Under the pieces are notes generated by a model that did not search any database, was not told the DNA's origin, and was given only the letters and a program-made list of their open reading frames with translations. DNA of 7,965 nucleotides from the NCBI GenBank assembly GCA_018895315.1, contig JAHIOK010000141.1, positions 1 through 7,965 of the forward strand, read 5' to 3'. Origin of the DNA: Actinomycetota bacterium. Lineage in GTDB: Bacteria; Actinomycetota; Actinomycetes; Actinomycetales; Microbacteriaceae. Positions within the stretch are counted from its first letter, which is position 1; the number at the start of each line of letters is the position of its first letter. Positions 1 to 7,241 of the stretch are shown here, in pieces. A program made the translations under genes and the position numbers.

Positions 1-1
1 G

Positions 2-1087
2 CTGCGATTCCTGCGCGCCCAGGTGGATCAGAACGCTCGGCGGCTGAAGGTCGGCAACGACAAGCTCGAGAAGGATGACGTGCTCGCAGGGCTCACGGCG
101 GTGCTCACCGTGAGCCTTCCTGAGCCGCAGTTCGAAGGTCAGACGAAGGAAGTGCTGGGAACGCCCGCGGCGCGCCAGATCGTCGCGCAGGTGGTGCGGC
201 AGGAACTCGGCGCGCGGTTCGCCTCGACGAAGCGGGATGACAAGACGCAGACCTCGCTGCTGCTCGACAAGATCGTCGCCGAGATGAAGGCGCGCATTTC
301 TGCGCGCGCCCACAAAGAAACCCAGCGACGCAAGAACGCGCTGGAGTCCTCGTCGCTGCCGGCCAAGCTCGTGGATTGCCGCTCCAGCGACGTCGCAGAC
401 TCCGAACTCTTCATCGTCGAGGGCGATTCGGCCCTGGGCACGGCGAAACTGGCGCGCAACAGCGAGTACCAGGCGCTGCTGCCCATCCGAGGCAAGATCC
501 TGAACGTGCAGAAGGCGTCGATCAGCGACATGCTCGGCAACGCCGAGTGCGCCTCGATCATCCAGGTGGTCGGGGCGGGGTCCGGTCGGTCGTTCGATCT
601 GTCCTCGGCGCGCTACGGCAAGATCATCCTGATGAGCGACGCCGATGTCGACGGAGCGCACATTCGCACGCTGCTGCTGACGCTGTTCTTCCGGTACATG
701 CGGCCGCTCATCGAAGACGGGCGGGTGTTCGCGGCGGTGCCTCCGCTGCACCGCGTTGTCGTCATGAACCCCGGCACCAAGCCCAACGAGACGATCTACA
801 CCTACAGCGAGCAAGAGCTGCACACTCTTCTGACCAAGCTGACGAAGTCGGGCAAACGCTGGCAGGAGCCCGTGCAGCGATACAAGGGCCTCGGTGAGAT
901 GGATGCCGACCAGCTCGCCACCACGACGATGGATCGGGCGGGGCGGACACTCCGCCGGGTGCGCGTCTCCGACGCCGAGGCGGTCTCGGGCGTGTTCGAG
1001 CTGCTGATGGGCAGCGAAGTGGCTCCGCGTCGGGAGTTCATCGTCGAATCCAGTGGACGCCTCGGTCGCGACCGCATCGACGCCTGA
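2..1087 (+). CDS. parE: DNA topoisomerase IV subunit B (ParE), 3' portion
   Basis: ATP-binding subunit of a type IIA topoisomerase, which with ParC unlinks replicated chromosomes. The gene enters from outside the window in frame 2; 361 residues are visible, roughly the C-terminal half of a protein usually near 650-700 residues, so the ATPase core is missing here. Visible parts in order: end of the transducer domain with the QTK loop (QTK, bases 140-148), whose Lys contacts ATP; the TOPRIM acidic motif EGDSALGTAK (from base 419); PIRGKILNVQKA; the metal-binding DADVDGAH (638-661); and QRYKGLGEM (875-901). Leu-Gly after EGDSA, where GyrB usually has Gly-Gly, and the separate parC downstream favour ParE over GyrB. 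I cannot exclude a gyrB-like name, since the two are close paralogues. It ends in TGA, 13 bases before the convergent citrate synthase gene. Confidence 0.9.
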   Translation: MRFLRAQVDQNARRLKVGNDKLEKDDVLAGLTAVLTVSLPEPQFEGQTKEVLGTPAARQIVAQVVRQELGARFASTKRDDKTQTSLLLDKIVAEMKARISARAHKETQRRKNALESSSLPAKLVDCRSSDVADSELFIVEGDSALGTAKLARNSEYQALLPIRGKILNVQKASISDMLGNAECASIIQVVGAGSGRSFDLSSARYGKIILMSDADVDGAHIRTLLLTLFFRYMRPLIEDGRVFAAVPPLHRVVVMNPGTKPNETIYTYSEQELHTLLTKLTKSGKRWQEPVQRYKGLGEMDADQLATTTMDRAGRTLRRVRVSDAEAVSGVFELLMGSEVAPRREFIVESSGRLGRDRIDA

Positions 1088-1092
1088 ACGAA

Positions 1093-1110
1093 GGCGGCCG
1101 CTACGGCGCC
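1093..1110. terminator. GC-rich hairpin between convergent parE and citrate synthase ends
   Basis: Bases 1093-1100 can pair with 1104-1110 as a 7-bp GC stem with one bulged G. The three-base loop CTA is the reverse complement of the citrate synthase stop codon TAG. It lies where two genes meet tail to tail, so it could slow polymerase from both sides. There is no T-run on either flank, so it is not a canonical intrinsic terminator, and GC-rich DNA forms such stems easily. Confidence 0.25.
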
Positions 1111-2261
1111 TCGTGCATCGCGGGTCCGGTGTACCGCGCGGACGGCCGGATGATCTTGGGGTCTTGGGCCTGTTCGAGGATGTGCGCTGACCAGCCGATG
1201 GATCGGGCGAGCGCGAAGGTGGGGGTGAACATGTCGCGCGGAACGCCGACCGCCTCCATCACCACCGAGGCGTAGAACTCGACATTCGCGTGGAGTTCCC
1301 GTTGCGGTGCCACCTCGGCGAGCATGTGCTCGGCGCGTTCCTCGAACGCGAGTGCGCGTTCGACCCTCTCGCCACCGAGCGAGATCGCGATGCTCTTGAG
1401 AAGCTCGGAGCGGGGGTCGGTCGTGCGGTACACGGCGTGGCCGAATCCCATGATCCGTCGGCCGGCAGCCAGCTCGTTCTGGATCCACGGATCGATATCC
1501 GCAGAGGTCCGGATGAGGTCGAGAGCGTCGAGCACGCGCGACGGTGCTCCGCCGTGCAGCGGCCCGGACAGCGCCCCGATCGCACCCGCGAGAGCGGATG
1601 CGACATCTGCTCCTGTCGACGTGATGACGCGCGCGGCGAAGGTGGACGCGTTCAGGCCGTGGTCGATCACGGCGATGAGGTAAGCCGTGAGCGCGTGCTC
1701 CTGCTGCGCATCGGGCTCACGACCGGTGAGCTGATGGAGGTAGTTGGCGACGACGCCCCGGTCGGGGAGGACTGACAGCGGGGGTCGATCGTGCAGACGC
1801 TGCCACGATTCGGTGAGGAACACGGGCAGAGCTGCTGTCAGGGCGAGGGCATCAGCGCGCCGCTGCGCGGGGTCGGTGTCGTAAACCGGGAGCATGCCCG
1901 CGCGTGCGGCCAACAACGGCCACGCTGCTTTGACGGCGTGGATGACATCCACCGGCCGACCATCTGCCGATGCGAGCTCGCTGGCCAGTCCGCTGACACC
2001 GCTGTTCTCCTGCGCAGATCGGATGCTCCGGGCGAAGGCCGCGGTCTGCGCCGCCGTCGGCAGCGCACCGTGCAGGAACAAGTGCCACACATCCTCGAAG
2101 CTCGCCCGTTGAGCAAGGGAGATCGCCGAGTGCTCCCGATATTGGTAGAAGCCCTCGGTCCCGCGCACATCGCTGATGGCGGTATCTGTGACGACCACGT
2201 TCGCCAGTCCGCGCGGCACGTCGATGAGCGCCGCATCCAACCGATCGATCCGTGCGTTCAT
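1101..2261 (-). CDS. Citrate synthase paralogue (citrate synthase 2-like)
   Basis: Member of the citrate synthase family, which condenses oxaloacetate (or a related oxoacid) with an acyl-CoA in the cytosol. At 386 residues it has the usual length of the short, dimer-type bacterial enzymes. Recognisable sites: DHGLNAST (His201); GPLHGGA with His236, the equivalent of pig His274; GFGHAVYRTTDPR with His275 (His320 equivalent), which fits the PROSITE citrate synthase signature; Arg353 in the RSIGWSAHILEQ stretch; and Arg372/Arg376 near RPSARYTG. The position of the third catalytic residue, normally Asp in NVD, is Glu328 (NVEFY; codon GAG at 1280-1278). ATG start with a GGAAGG ribosome site 7 bases upstream. 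It is divergent from a helix-turn-helix/citrate synthase fusion, with which it shares a spacer. Family is certain. Substrate is not: true citrate synthase, methylcitrate synthase or a low-activity paralogue are all possible. Confidence 0.93.
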   Translation of the reverse strand: MNARIDRLDAALIDVPRGLANVVVTDTAISDVRGTEGFYQYREHSAISLAQRASFEDVWHLFLHGALPTAAQTAAFARSIRSAQENSGVSGLASELASADGRPVDVIHAVKAAWPLLAARAGMLPVYDTDPAQRRADALALTAALPVFLTESWQRLHDRPPLSVLPDRGVVANYLHQLTGREPDAQQEHALTAYLIAVIDHGLNASTFAARVITSTGADVASALAGAIGALSGPLHGGAPSRVLDALDLIRTSADIDPWIQNELAAGRRIMGFGHAVYRTTDPRSELLKSIAISLGGERVERALAFEERAEHMLAEVAPQRELHANVEFYASVVMEAVGVPRDMFTPTFALARSIGWSAHILEQAQDPKIIRPSARYTGPAMHEAP

Positions 2262-2268
2262 GAGGATG

Positions 2269-2274
2269 CCTTCC
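2269..2274 (-). promoter_or_regulatory. Ribosome binding site of the minus-strand citrate synthase
   Basis: Minus-strand GGAAGG, 7 bases before the ATG at 2261. It is a good Shine-Dalgarno match at normal spacing, which fixes this start. Confidence 0.7.
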
Positions 2275-2298
2275 GTGTGGGTGAGCAGGGGTGGCCTC

Positions 2299-2328
2299 AG
2301 TGTGCATACTTGATGAAAATCACGTCAA
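2299..2328 (-). promoter_or_regulatory. Candidate promoter for the minus-strand citrate synthase
   Basis: On the minus strand TTGACG (plus 2323-2328) is followed after 18 bases by CACACT (plus 2299-2304). These resemble a good -35 and a weak -10 box. Transcription would begin near 2291-2293, leaving a leader of about 30 bases that contains the GGAAGG ribosome site. The surrounding stretch, about 2305-2345, is clearly AT-richer than the rest of the window, as expected for a promoter zone. On the plus strand CATACT (2305-2310) could be a -10 box for the divergent gene, but I see no -35 for it. Confidence 0.3.
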
Positions 2329-2350
2329 TGTTGATCGGATCAATGTGAAC
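2325..2350 (+). repeat. Direct repeat TCAATGT, 15 bases apart, overlapping the palindrome
   Basis: TCAATGT occurs at 2325-2331 and again at 2340-2346, a 15-base period, in a patch of unusually low GC. The copies sit across and beside the TTGATC-G-GATCAA palindrome, so together they may form a composite protein-binding site. The second copy overlaps the proposed GTG start at 2345, so a bound protein could also block translation initiation or early elongation. Confidence 0.35.
2331..2343. repeat. Perfect 13-base palindrome TTGATC-G-GATCAA, candidate operator
   Basis: TTGATC (2331-2336) and GATCAA (2338-2343) are exact inverted repeats around a single G. The site lies in the AT-rich spacer between the two divergent citrate synthase genes. 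It is immediately upstream of the candidate -35 box of the minus-strand gene and ends one base before the preferred GTG start of the plus-strand fusion gene. Position and symmetry suit a dimeric regulator that controls both genes. The obvious candidate is the helix-turn-helix protein encoded next to it. Binding is inference. Confidence 0.45.
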
Positions 2351-3595
2351 GCGCATCCCGTGCCGCTGACGAGCGGACAAGCCGCTGCCCGCCTCGGTGT
2401 GCGCACGGAGACGCTGTACGCCTACGTGTCGCGCGGGCAGATCTCGCGGACACGGACGGCGCGGGGATCATTCTTCGACCCGTTGGAGATCGAAGCATTC
2501 GCCGCGCAGCGATCGCGCCTTCGCCTGAGCCCGCCGGCGTCCGGCCGTGTGCACCCCGGTGGCGCTCCGCTGATGGTTCTCGACACCGACGTCGCCCTCA
2601 TCGAGGATGATCAGCTCTTCTTCCGCGGCGAGCCCGTCGCATCACTGGCACGCGGCTTCTCCTTCGATGCGGTCGCGGCCTGGCTCTGGGGCGAACCGCT
2701 CCATTCGGATCGACACCTCCTGGCTCCGCCCGAGTTCGTGGCAGTGGCCCGGCGGCTGGTCGCGTCACTGCCTTCGGGGGTGTCGTGGATCGATCGCGCG
2801 GGCGTGGCTCTGCGGGGGCTCGCGGTCGCCGACCCGCTGCGGCACGACGGCGGCAGGCAGGCACTGGCACGCGTCGGCGAGATCGTCGTCAGCGGCGTCG
2901 TCCGCGCGATGGTCGACCGTCCCGAGGCAGTCGACCAGGAGACCGTCCCCGCGACTCTCTGGGCCGCCCTCACGGGATCGGAGCCGCAGCCACACGAACT
3001 CACCGCGATCAATGCGGCCATGGTGCTGTCGGCGGATCACGACCTCGCTGCTTCGACATTCGCGGGCAGGGTGGCCGCCTCCGCCCGTGCGTCCGGCTAC
3101 GGCGTGCTCACCGCAGCGCTCGGCGCCTTCGACTCACCGCTGCACGGCACCGCGAGCCAGGCCGCCGCGCAGCTGCTCACCGCGGTCAGACGCGGTCGCC
3201 CGGCACAGGACGCTATCCGTGCGCAACTCCAGACGTCTGGTCGGCCGGTGCCGGGGTTCGGGCACCCCCTCTACACGGGCACGGACCCGCGAGCGGCCAC
3301 GCTGCTCCCGCTCGTGGCCGAGGTCGATCGTGCCGGCGACGTCATCGCCGCGGTCGACGAGCTCATCGCCGCGATGGCCGTCACGGGCTTGCACCCGAAC
3401 ATCGACCTGGCTCTCGGCGCGCTCACGAGCGCCGCGGGGATGTCCGACGACGCGGGGGCGCTGGTCTTCGGCATGGGGCGAACGGCGGGATGGATCGCCC
3501 ATGCGATGGACGAGTATTCCGCTGAGCCGATGCGACTCCGGCCGCAGGGACGATATGTCGGCCCGCCGGCGGTAGAACGACCGGAACTCAGCTGA
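2345..3595 (+). CDS. Helix-turn-helix / citrate synthase fusion protein
   Basis: From the GTG at 2345 the protein has 416 residues. Residues about 8-53 form a MerR/excisionase-type winged helix-turn-helix ([19 protein letters not shown], then a wing and a C-terminal helix). A citrate synthase domain fills the rest. The domain keeps the catalytic positions: His232 (ADHDLAAST), His267 (SPLHGTAS), His307 ([13 protein letters not shown], with Leu where the family signature wants Ile/Val), Asp354 (NIDLALGAL), and Arg379 and Arg403. The frame is open to GTG 2291 (434 residues) and GTG 2300. I prefer 2345 because the AT-rich promoter/operator-like DNA lies before it and the helix-turn-helix begins right after it, but its ribosome site is weak (GGA only). 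AGGGG before 2300 is the better ribosome site, so the start is uncertain. It may be an enzyme, a metabolite-sensing regulator, or both. From memory, similar fusions occur in streptomycetes. Confidence 0.88.
   Translation: MNAHPVPLTSGQAAARLGVRTETLYAYVSRGQISRTRTARGSFFDPLEIEAFAAQRSRLRLSPPASGRVHPGGAPLMVLDTDVALIEDDQLFFRGEPVASLARGFSFDAVAAWLWGEPLHSDRHLLAPPEFVAVARRLVASLPSGVSWIDRAGVALRGLAVADPLRHDGGRQALARVGEIVVSGVVRAMVDRPEAVDQETVPATLWAALTGSEPQPHELTAINAAMVLSADHDLAASTFAGRVAASARASGYGVLTAALGAFDSPLHGTASQAAAQLLTAVRRGRPAQDAIRAQLQTSGRPVPGFGHPLYTGTDPRAATLLPLVAEVDRAGDVIAAVDELIAAMAVTGLHPNIDLALGALTSAAGMSDDAGALVFGMGRTAGWIAHAMDEYSAEPMRLRPQGRYVGPPAVERPELS
3588..3595. other. Overlapping convergent stop codons in palindrome TCAGCTGA
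   Basis: The fusion gene's TGA is 3593-3595 and parC's TGA (minus strand) is 3590-3588. The two coding regions overlap tail to tail by 8 bases, and the shared 8 bases read TCAGCTGA on both strands. No terminator hairpin with a T-run is visible between them, so transcripts from each side probably run into the other gene. Confidence 0.9.
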
Positions 3596-6047
3596 CGCCG
3601 GTGCCGATGGCGGAGATCACTCCGTCGAGCGGCTGCCCCGAGGCATCCCGTTTCGCGCCGGGATCGGGCAGCGCGCGCACCGCCCCGTCGGCGCCGACTG
3701 CACGCGGCTCGGACCCGACCCACGCGATCGTCAGGGTGTCTTCACCGCGCAAGAATCGCTGTGCACGCACACCGCCGGTGCCGCGGCCCTTCGGCGGGAA
3801 CTCTTCGAGCACCGACACTTTGCCGCTCGCCGCATCCGCCCCGGCCAGTGCCTGGGCGCTGCCGGCGATCGTCACGACGACCGGATCGGATGCCGCCGGG
3901 TCGATGACTCCGAAGTACACCACGCGCTCCCCAGGGGTGACCCGGATGCCGGCCATACCGCCCGCTGCGCGGCCCTGTGGACGCACGGCGGATGCGTCGA
4001 AGCGCAGCAGCTGGGCGTCCGAAGTCACGAACACGAGCTCGGTGTCGTCGGGCGCGAGGGCGGCGCCCACCACGCTGTCACCGGCCTTGAGCACGATGAT
4101 CTCGACGTCGTGCTTGTTCGAGATCTCGGTGGCCGACACGCGCTTGACCACACCCTGCGCGGTGCCCAGGGCGATCGCGGGCTGCCACTCGAGCGGAACG
4201 AGACTCACGACGTGTTCGTCCTTCTCGAGGCCGAGGTATTGATCGGCCCTCGTGCCGGCTGCCAGTTGTACCGAGTTTCCGGGTACGGAGGGCAGGTCGA
4301 CCGGTGAGAACCGCACCAGCCGACCCTTGCTCGTCACCGCTCCGACGTCGCCGCGGGTGGTGGCGTCGACCGACGCACGGATCGCGTCGTGCTTCGACCG
4401 GCGCGACGGGGGGATGATGCCGCCACCGGGTGTGTCGCCCGCGAACTCGGCGCGGACCATCCGCCCCGTCGCGGAGAGGAAGACGCGGCACGGAGCATCC
4501 GCGATCTGCAGATCGGGGGCCGCCGCGGCGCGCGACGGCCGCGCGGCCACCGGTCCGCCGTTGAGCAGCATCGTGCGCCGGGGCGTGCCGTACGTCTCCG
4601 CGGCGACATCCAGCTCGCGCGCCACCTGGGCGCGGATGAGCGCCTCGGTGCTCAGAAGCTCGACGAGGGCGTCGATCTCGGCCTGCAGGGAATCGCGCTC
4701 GGCCTCGAGTTCGACCCGGGAGAACTTCGTCAGTCGCCGCAGCCGCAGCTCGAGGATGTACTCGGCCTGGGGCGTCGAAAGGTCGAAGACCTCCATGAGC
4801 CGGGTGCGGGCCTGCTCGGCGTCGTCGGAGGCGCGGATGACCTGGATGACTTCGTCGATGTCGAGGATCGCGATGAGCAACCCCTCGACGAGGTGCAGGC
4901 GCTCTCGGCGGCGAGCCAACCGGAACTCGCTGCGTCGCGTGACGACCCGGACGCGGTGGTCGAGGTACACCTGCAGCAGCTCGCGGAGCCCGAGCGTGCG
5001 CGGCTGCCCCTCGACCAGTGCGACGTTGTTGATGCCGAAGGAGTCCTCGAGCGGGGTGAGCCGGTACAGCTGTTCGAGAACGGCCTGCGGATCGAAGCCG
5101 GTCTTGACCCCGATGACCAGACGCAGTCCGTGGTTGCGGTCGGTGAGGTCGGTGACATCCGCGATGCCGGTCAGCTTCTTCGCCGTGACGGCGTCTTTGA
5201 TCTTCTCGATCACCCGCTCCGGTCCGACCAGGTACGGCAGTTCGGTGACTACGAGCCCCGTGCGACGAGGACCGAGCTGTTCGACGGCGACCTTCGCGCG
5301 GGTTTTGAACGAGCCGCGGCCATGGGCGTAGGCATCCTTGATGCCGTCGAGCCCCACGATGATGCCGCCCGAGGGCAGGTCGGGTCCTGGGACGAACTCC
5401 ATGAGTTCTTCGACCGTCGCTTCCGGGTGGTCCAGCAGATGGATCGCGGCCCCGACGACTTCGATGAGGTTGTGCGGCGCCATGTTCGTGGCCATGCCGA
5501 CAGCGATGCCGGTCGCGCCGTTGACGAGGAGATTCGGGAACGCAGCGGGCAGGACCTCGGGCTGCTGGAACTGGCCGTCGTAGTTGGGGATGAAGTCGAC
5601 GACGTCTTCATCGAGATTCTCGGCGAGGGCCAGGGCAGCCGGCGCTAGCCGAGCCTCGGTGTAGCGCGGCGCGGCGGGTCCGTCATCGAGCGAGCCGAAG
5701 TTTCCGTGCCCGTCGACCAGGGGTACGCGGAGCGAGAACGGCTGCGCGAGCCGCACCAGTGCGTCGTAGATCGGCGCATCGCCGTGGGGATGCAGCTTTC
5801 CCATGACCTCGCCCACGACACGGGCGCTCTTGACATGGCCTCGGTCGGGACGCAGCCCCATGTCGGCCATCTGGTAGACGATGCGCCGCTGCACGGGCTT
5901 CAATCCGTCGCGCGCATCGGGGAGTGCGCGCGAGTAGATCACCGAGTAGGCGTATTCGAGGAAAGACCCCTGCATCTCGACCGCGACGTCGATGTCTTCG
6001 ATGCGTCCGTGGTCGGTGGGGGCGGAATCGTTGCGTGATGCGGGCAT
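3588..6047 (-). CDS. parC: DNA topoisomerase IV subunit A (ParC)
   Basis: DNA breakage-reunion subunit of a type IIA topoisomerase, partner of the ParE encoded at the other end of the locus. Complete at 819 residues. The N-terminal part carries the winged-helix region with the quinolone-determining stretch [13 protein letters not shown] (residues 83-95). The catalytic pair is Arg128-Tyr129 in APRYTEARL (Tyr codon at 5663-5661). Next come a tower domain and a charged helical coiled-coil segment at about 440-485. From about residue 519 there is a beta-pinwheel C-terminal domain with blade motifs such as [26 protein letters not shown] and [13 protein letters not shown] find no canonical GyrA box (QRRGGKG), which favours ParC over GyrA. 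The Ser83-equivalent of E. coli GyrA is Ala91. ATG start; the only ribosome-site candidate, GAGG, is 11 bases upstream, so initiation may be weak. Confidence 0.92.
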   Translation of the reverse strand: MPASRNDSAPTDHGRIEDIDVAVEMQGSFLEYAYSVIYSRALPDARDGLKPVQRRIVYQMADMGLRPDRGHVKSARVVGEVMGKLHPHGDAPIYDALVRLAQPFSLRVPLVDGHGNFGSLDDGPAAPRYTEARLAPAALALAENLDEDVVDFIPNYDGQFQQPEVLPAAFPNLLVNGATGIAVGMATNMAPHNLIEVVGAAIHLLDHPEATVEELMEFVPGPDLPSGGIIVGLDGIKDAYAHGRGSFKTRAKVAVEQLGPRRTGLVVTELPYLVGPERVIEKIKDAVTAKKLTGIADVTDLTDRNHGLRLVIGVKTGFDPQAVLEQLYRLTPLEDSFGINNVALVEGQPRTLGLRELLQVYLDHRVRVVTRRSEFRLARRRERLHLVEGLLIAILDIDEVIQVIRASDDAEQARTRLMEVFDLSTPQAEYILELRLRRLTKFSRVELEAERDSLQAEIDALVELLSTEALIRAQVARELDVAAETYGTPRRTMLLNGGPVAARPSRAAAAPDLQIADAPCRVFLSATGRMVRAEFAGDTPGGGIIPPSRRSKHDAIRASVDATTRGDVGAVTSKGRLVRFSPVDLPSVPGNSVQLAAGTRADQYLGLEKDEHVVSLVPLEWQPAIALGTAQGVVKRVSATEISNKHDVEIIVLKAGDSVVGAALAPDDTELVFVTSDAQLLRFDASAVRPQGRAAGGMAGIRVTPGERVVYFGVIDPAASDPVVVTIAGSAQALAGADAASGKVSVLEEFPPKGRGTGGVRAQRFLRGEDTLTIAWVGSEPRAVGADGAVRALPDPGAKRDASGQPLDGVISAIGTGVS

Positions 6048-6072
6048 GACTGCGTGGGCCTCGGGTGACGGA

Positions 6073-6079
6073 GAGGGGG
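6073..6079 (+). promoter_or_regulatory. Ribosome binding site choosing the GTG start at 6087
   Basis: GAGGGGG lies 7 bases before GTG 6087. The in-frame ATG at 6105 has no comparable purine run at the right distance. This favours the GTG start, although ATG 6105 (six residues shorter) gives an N-terminus that also looks natural. Confidence 0.6.
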
Positions 6080-6086
6080 CGTCGCC

Positions 6087-7235
6087 GTGTGCGAGACTGC
6101 CCCGATGACCCTCAGCTTACCGGCGGACCCGCCACGCGCCCGGAGCCTCACCGGTGTCGTCCCCGAGCTGCTCGCCGCGCTCGATGGCGGATCGGACTGG
6201 TTCGCTCCCGCGAGAAGCGCGGTCGTGTTCGTCGTCGATGGACTCGGTGCCGCCAACCTCGCCGCGCGCGTCGGTCACGCGCGCTTCCTGGCCGGGGCCG
6301 GAGGCAAGAAGGATGTCGCCCGCACCGTGTTCCCCTCGACGACCGCGGCAGCGCTCACGAGCCTCATGACCGGCACCTGGCCCGGCGAGCACGGGATCCT
6401 CGGCTATCGGGTCCGCGTCCCCGGCACCGACGAGGTCGTCAACCAGTTGAAGGGCTGGGAGACCGACGGACTCGACCCGATGAGCTGGCAACGCGCACAG
6501 CCCGTGTTCGAGCGCGAAGCCGCCGCGGGGCGCCCCTGCTTCGTCGTCTCCCGTCGCGAATACATCGGGTCGGGGTTCACGGCCGCGACCCTCCGCGGCG
6601 CGGAGTTCTTCGCCGCAGACGACGTGGGCGAACGCGCGCAGATCGCGGCCGACCTCGCCGCGCGGCATCCGGGGTCGCTTGTCTACGTCTACGCACCAGA
6701 CCTCGACGTCGTCGGTCATCGTCGCGGGTGGGAATCGGACGAGTGGGCGTCGACGCTCGAGACAGTGGATGCCGCCGCGCGGTCCTTTTCGGAGAACCTT
6801 GCTCCGGGAGTCGGAGCCGTACTGACGGCCGACCACGGCATGGTCGATGTTCCGCGTCACCGCCATCTGCTGCTGAGCGCCGGAGATGACCTCGTCGCCG
6901 GCGTACGCCACATCGGCGGTGAACCGCGGATGCTGCACCTCTATGCCGAGCCCGATGCCGCGGCATCTGTTCTGGCCGCGTGGCGCAGTTCGGAGTCCGA
7001 CCGGTCGTGGGTGCTGTCGCGCGCAGAGGCGGTCGACGCAGGGCTGTTCGGTCCGGTGGTGCACCCGGAATCGCGCGATCGCATCGGTGACGTGCTCGTC
7101 GCCGCGCGCGCGAAAGTGGCCTACTACGACGATCGACTGAACGACAAGGGTCCGCAGCGGATGGTCGGACAGCACGGCTCGCTCACCGACGAGGAGCGCA
7201 TCGTGCCGCTTCTGCGCCTGGGGGCATTCGCCTGA
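6087..7235 (+). CDS. Alkaline phosphatase superfamily / nucleotide pyrophosphatase-like protein
   Basis: A two-metal hydrolase of the type I phosphodiesterase/nucleotide pyrophosphatase group; the substrate cannot be told from sequence. 382 residues from GTG. All expected metal and nucleophile sites are visible: Asp51 in [24 protein letters not shown] with Thr86 as the likely nucleophile, followed by the conserved [13 protein letters not shown]; Asp207 and His211 in DLDVVGH; Asp249-His250 in TADHGMVDV; and His363 in [10 protein letters not shown] near the C-terminus. There is no signal peptide or membrane segment, so it should act in the cytosol, unlike many secreted alkaline phosphatases. 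It is divergent from parC with a 39-base spacer (6048-6086), so its promoter must overlap the parC 5' end, and it meets sepH tail to tail with a 6-base gap. A phosphonoacetate hydrolase or phosphoglycerate mutase-like activity in the same superfamily is less likely. Confidence 0.88.
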   Translation: MCETAPMTLSLPADPPRARSLTGVVPELLAALDGGSDWFAPARSAVVFVVDGLGAANLAARVGHARFLAGAGGKKDVARTVFPSTTAAALTSLMTGTWPGEHGILGYRVRVPGTDEVVNQLKGWETDGLDPMSWQRAQPVFEREAAAGRPCFVVSRREYIGSGFTAATLRGAEFFAADDVGERAQIAADLAARHPGSLVYVYAPDLDVVGHRRGWESDEWASTLETVDAAARSFSENLAPGVGAVLTADHGMVDVPRHRHLLLSAGDDLVAGVRHIGGEPRMLHLYAEPDAAASVLAAWRSSESDRSWVLSRAEAVDAGLFGPVVHPESRDRIGDVLVAARAKVAYYDDRLNDKGPQRMVGQHGSLTDEERIVPLLRLGAFA

Positions 7236-7241
7236 GGGGGC

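Noticed and set aside
1290..1775. Plus-strand frames opposite the minus-strand citrate synthase
   Set aside because: No motif or ribosome site, and the minus-strand frame carries all family signatures. Treated as shadows.
2291..2345. Upstream GTG starts (2291, 2300) for the fusion gene
   Set aside because: They would place the AT-rich promoter/operator-like DNA inside the coding region and add an 18- or 15-residue extension unlike helix-turn-helix N-termini. Not fully excluded, because AGGGG before 2300 is a fair ribosome site.
2607..3575. 322-residue plus-strand frame inside the fusion gene
   Set aside because: Same strand as the fusion gene but shifted frame; Arg/Ser/Pro-rich with no domain, while the overlapping frame has full citrate synthase motifs.
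4252..5648. Long plus-strand open frames (359 and 419 residues) opposite parC
   Set aside because: They lie wholly inside parC on the other strand, have Arg/Ser- or Asp/Glu-rich compositions typical of antisense reading of GC-rich genes, and show no recognisable domain or ribosome site.
6117..7175. 352-residue minus-strand open frame opposite the phosphatase gene
   Set aside because: It is a mirror of a gene whose catalytic motifs are complete. It has no family resemblance or initiation signal and is explained by third-position GC bias.
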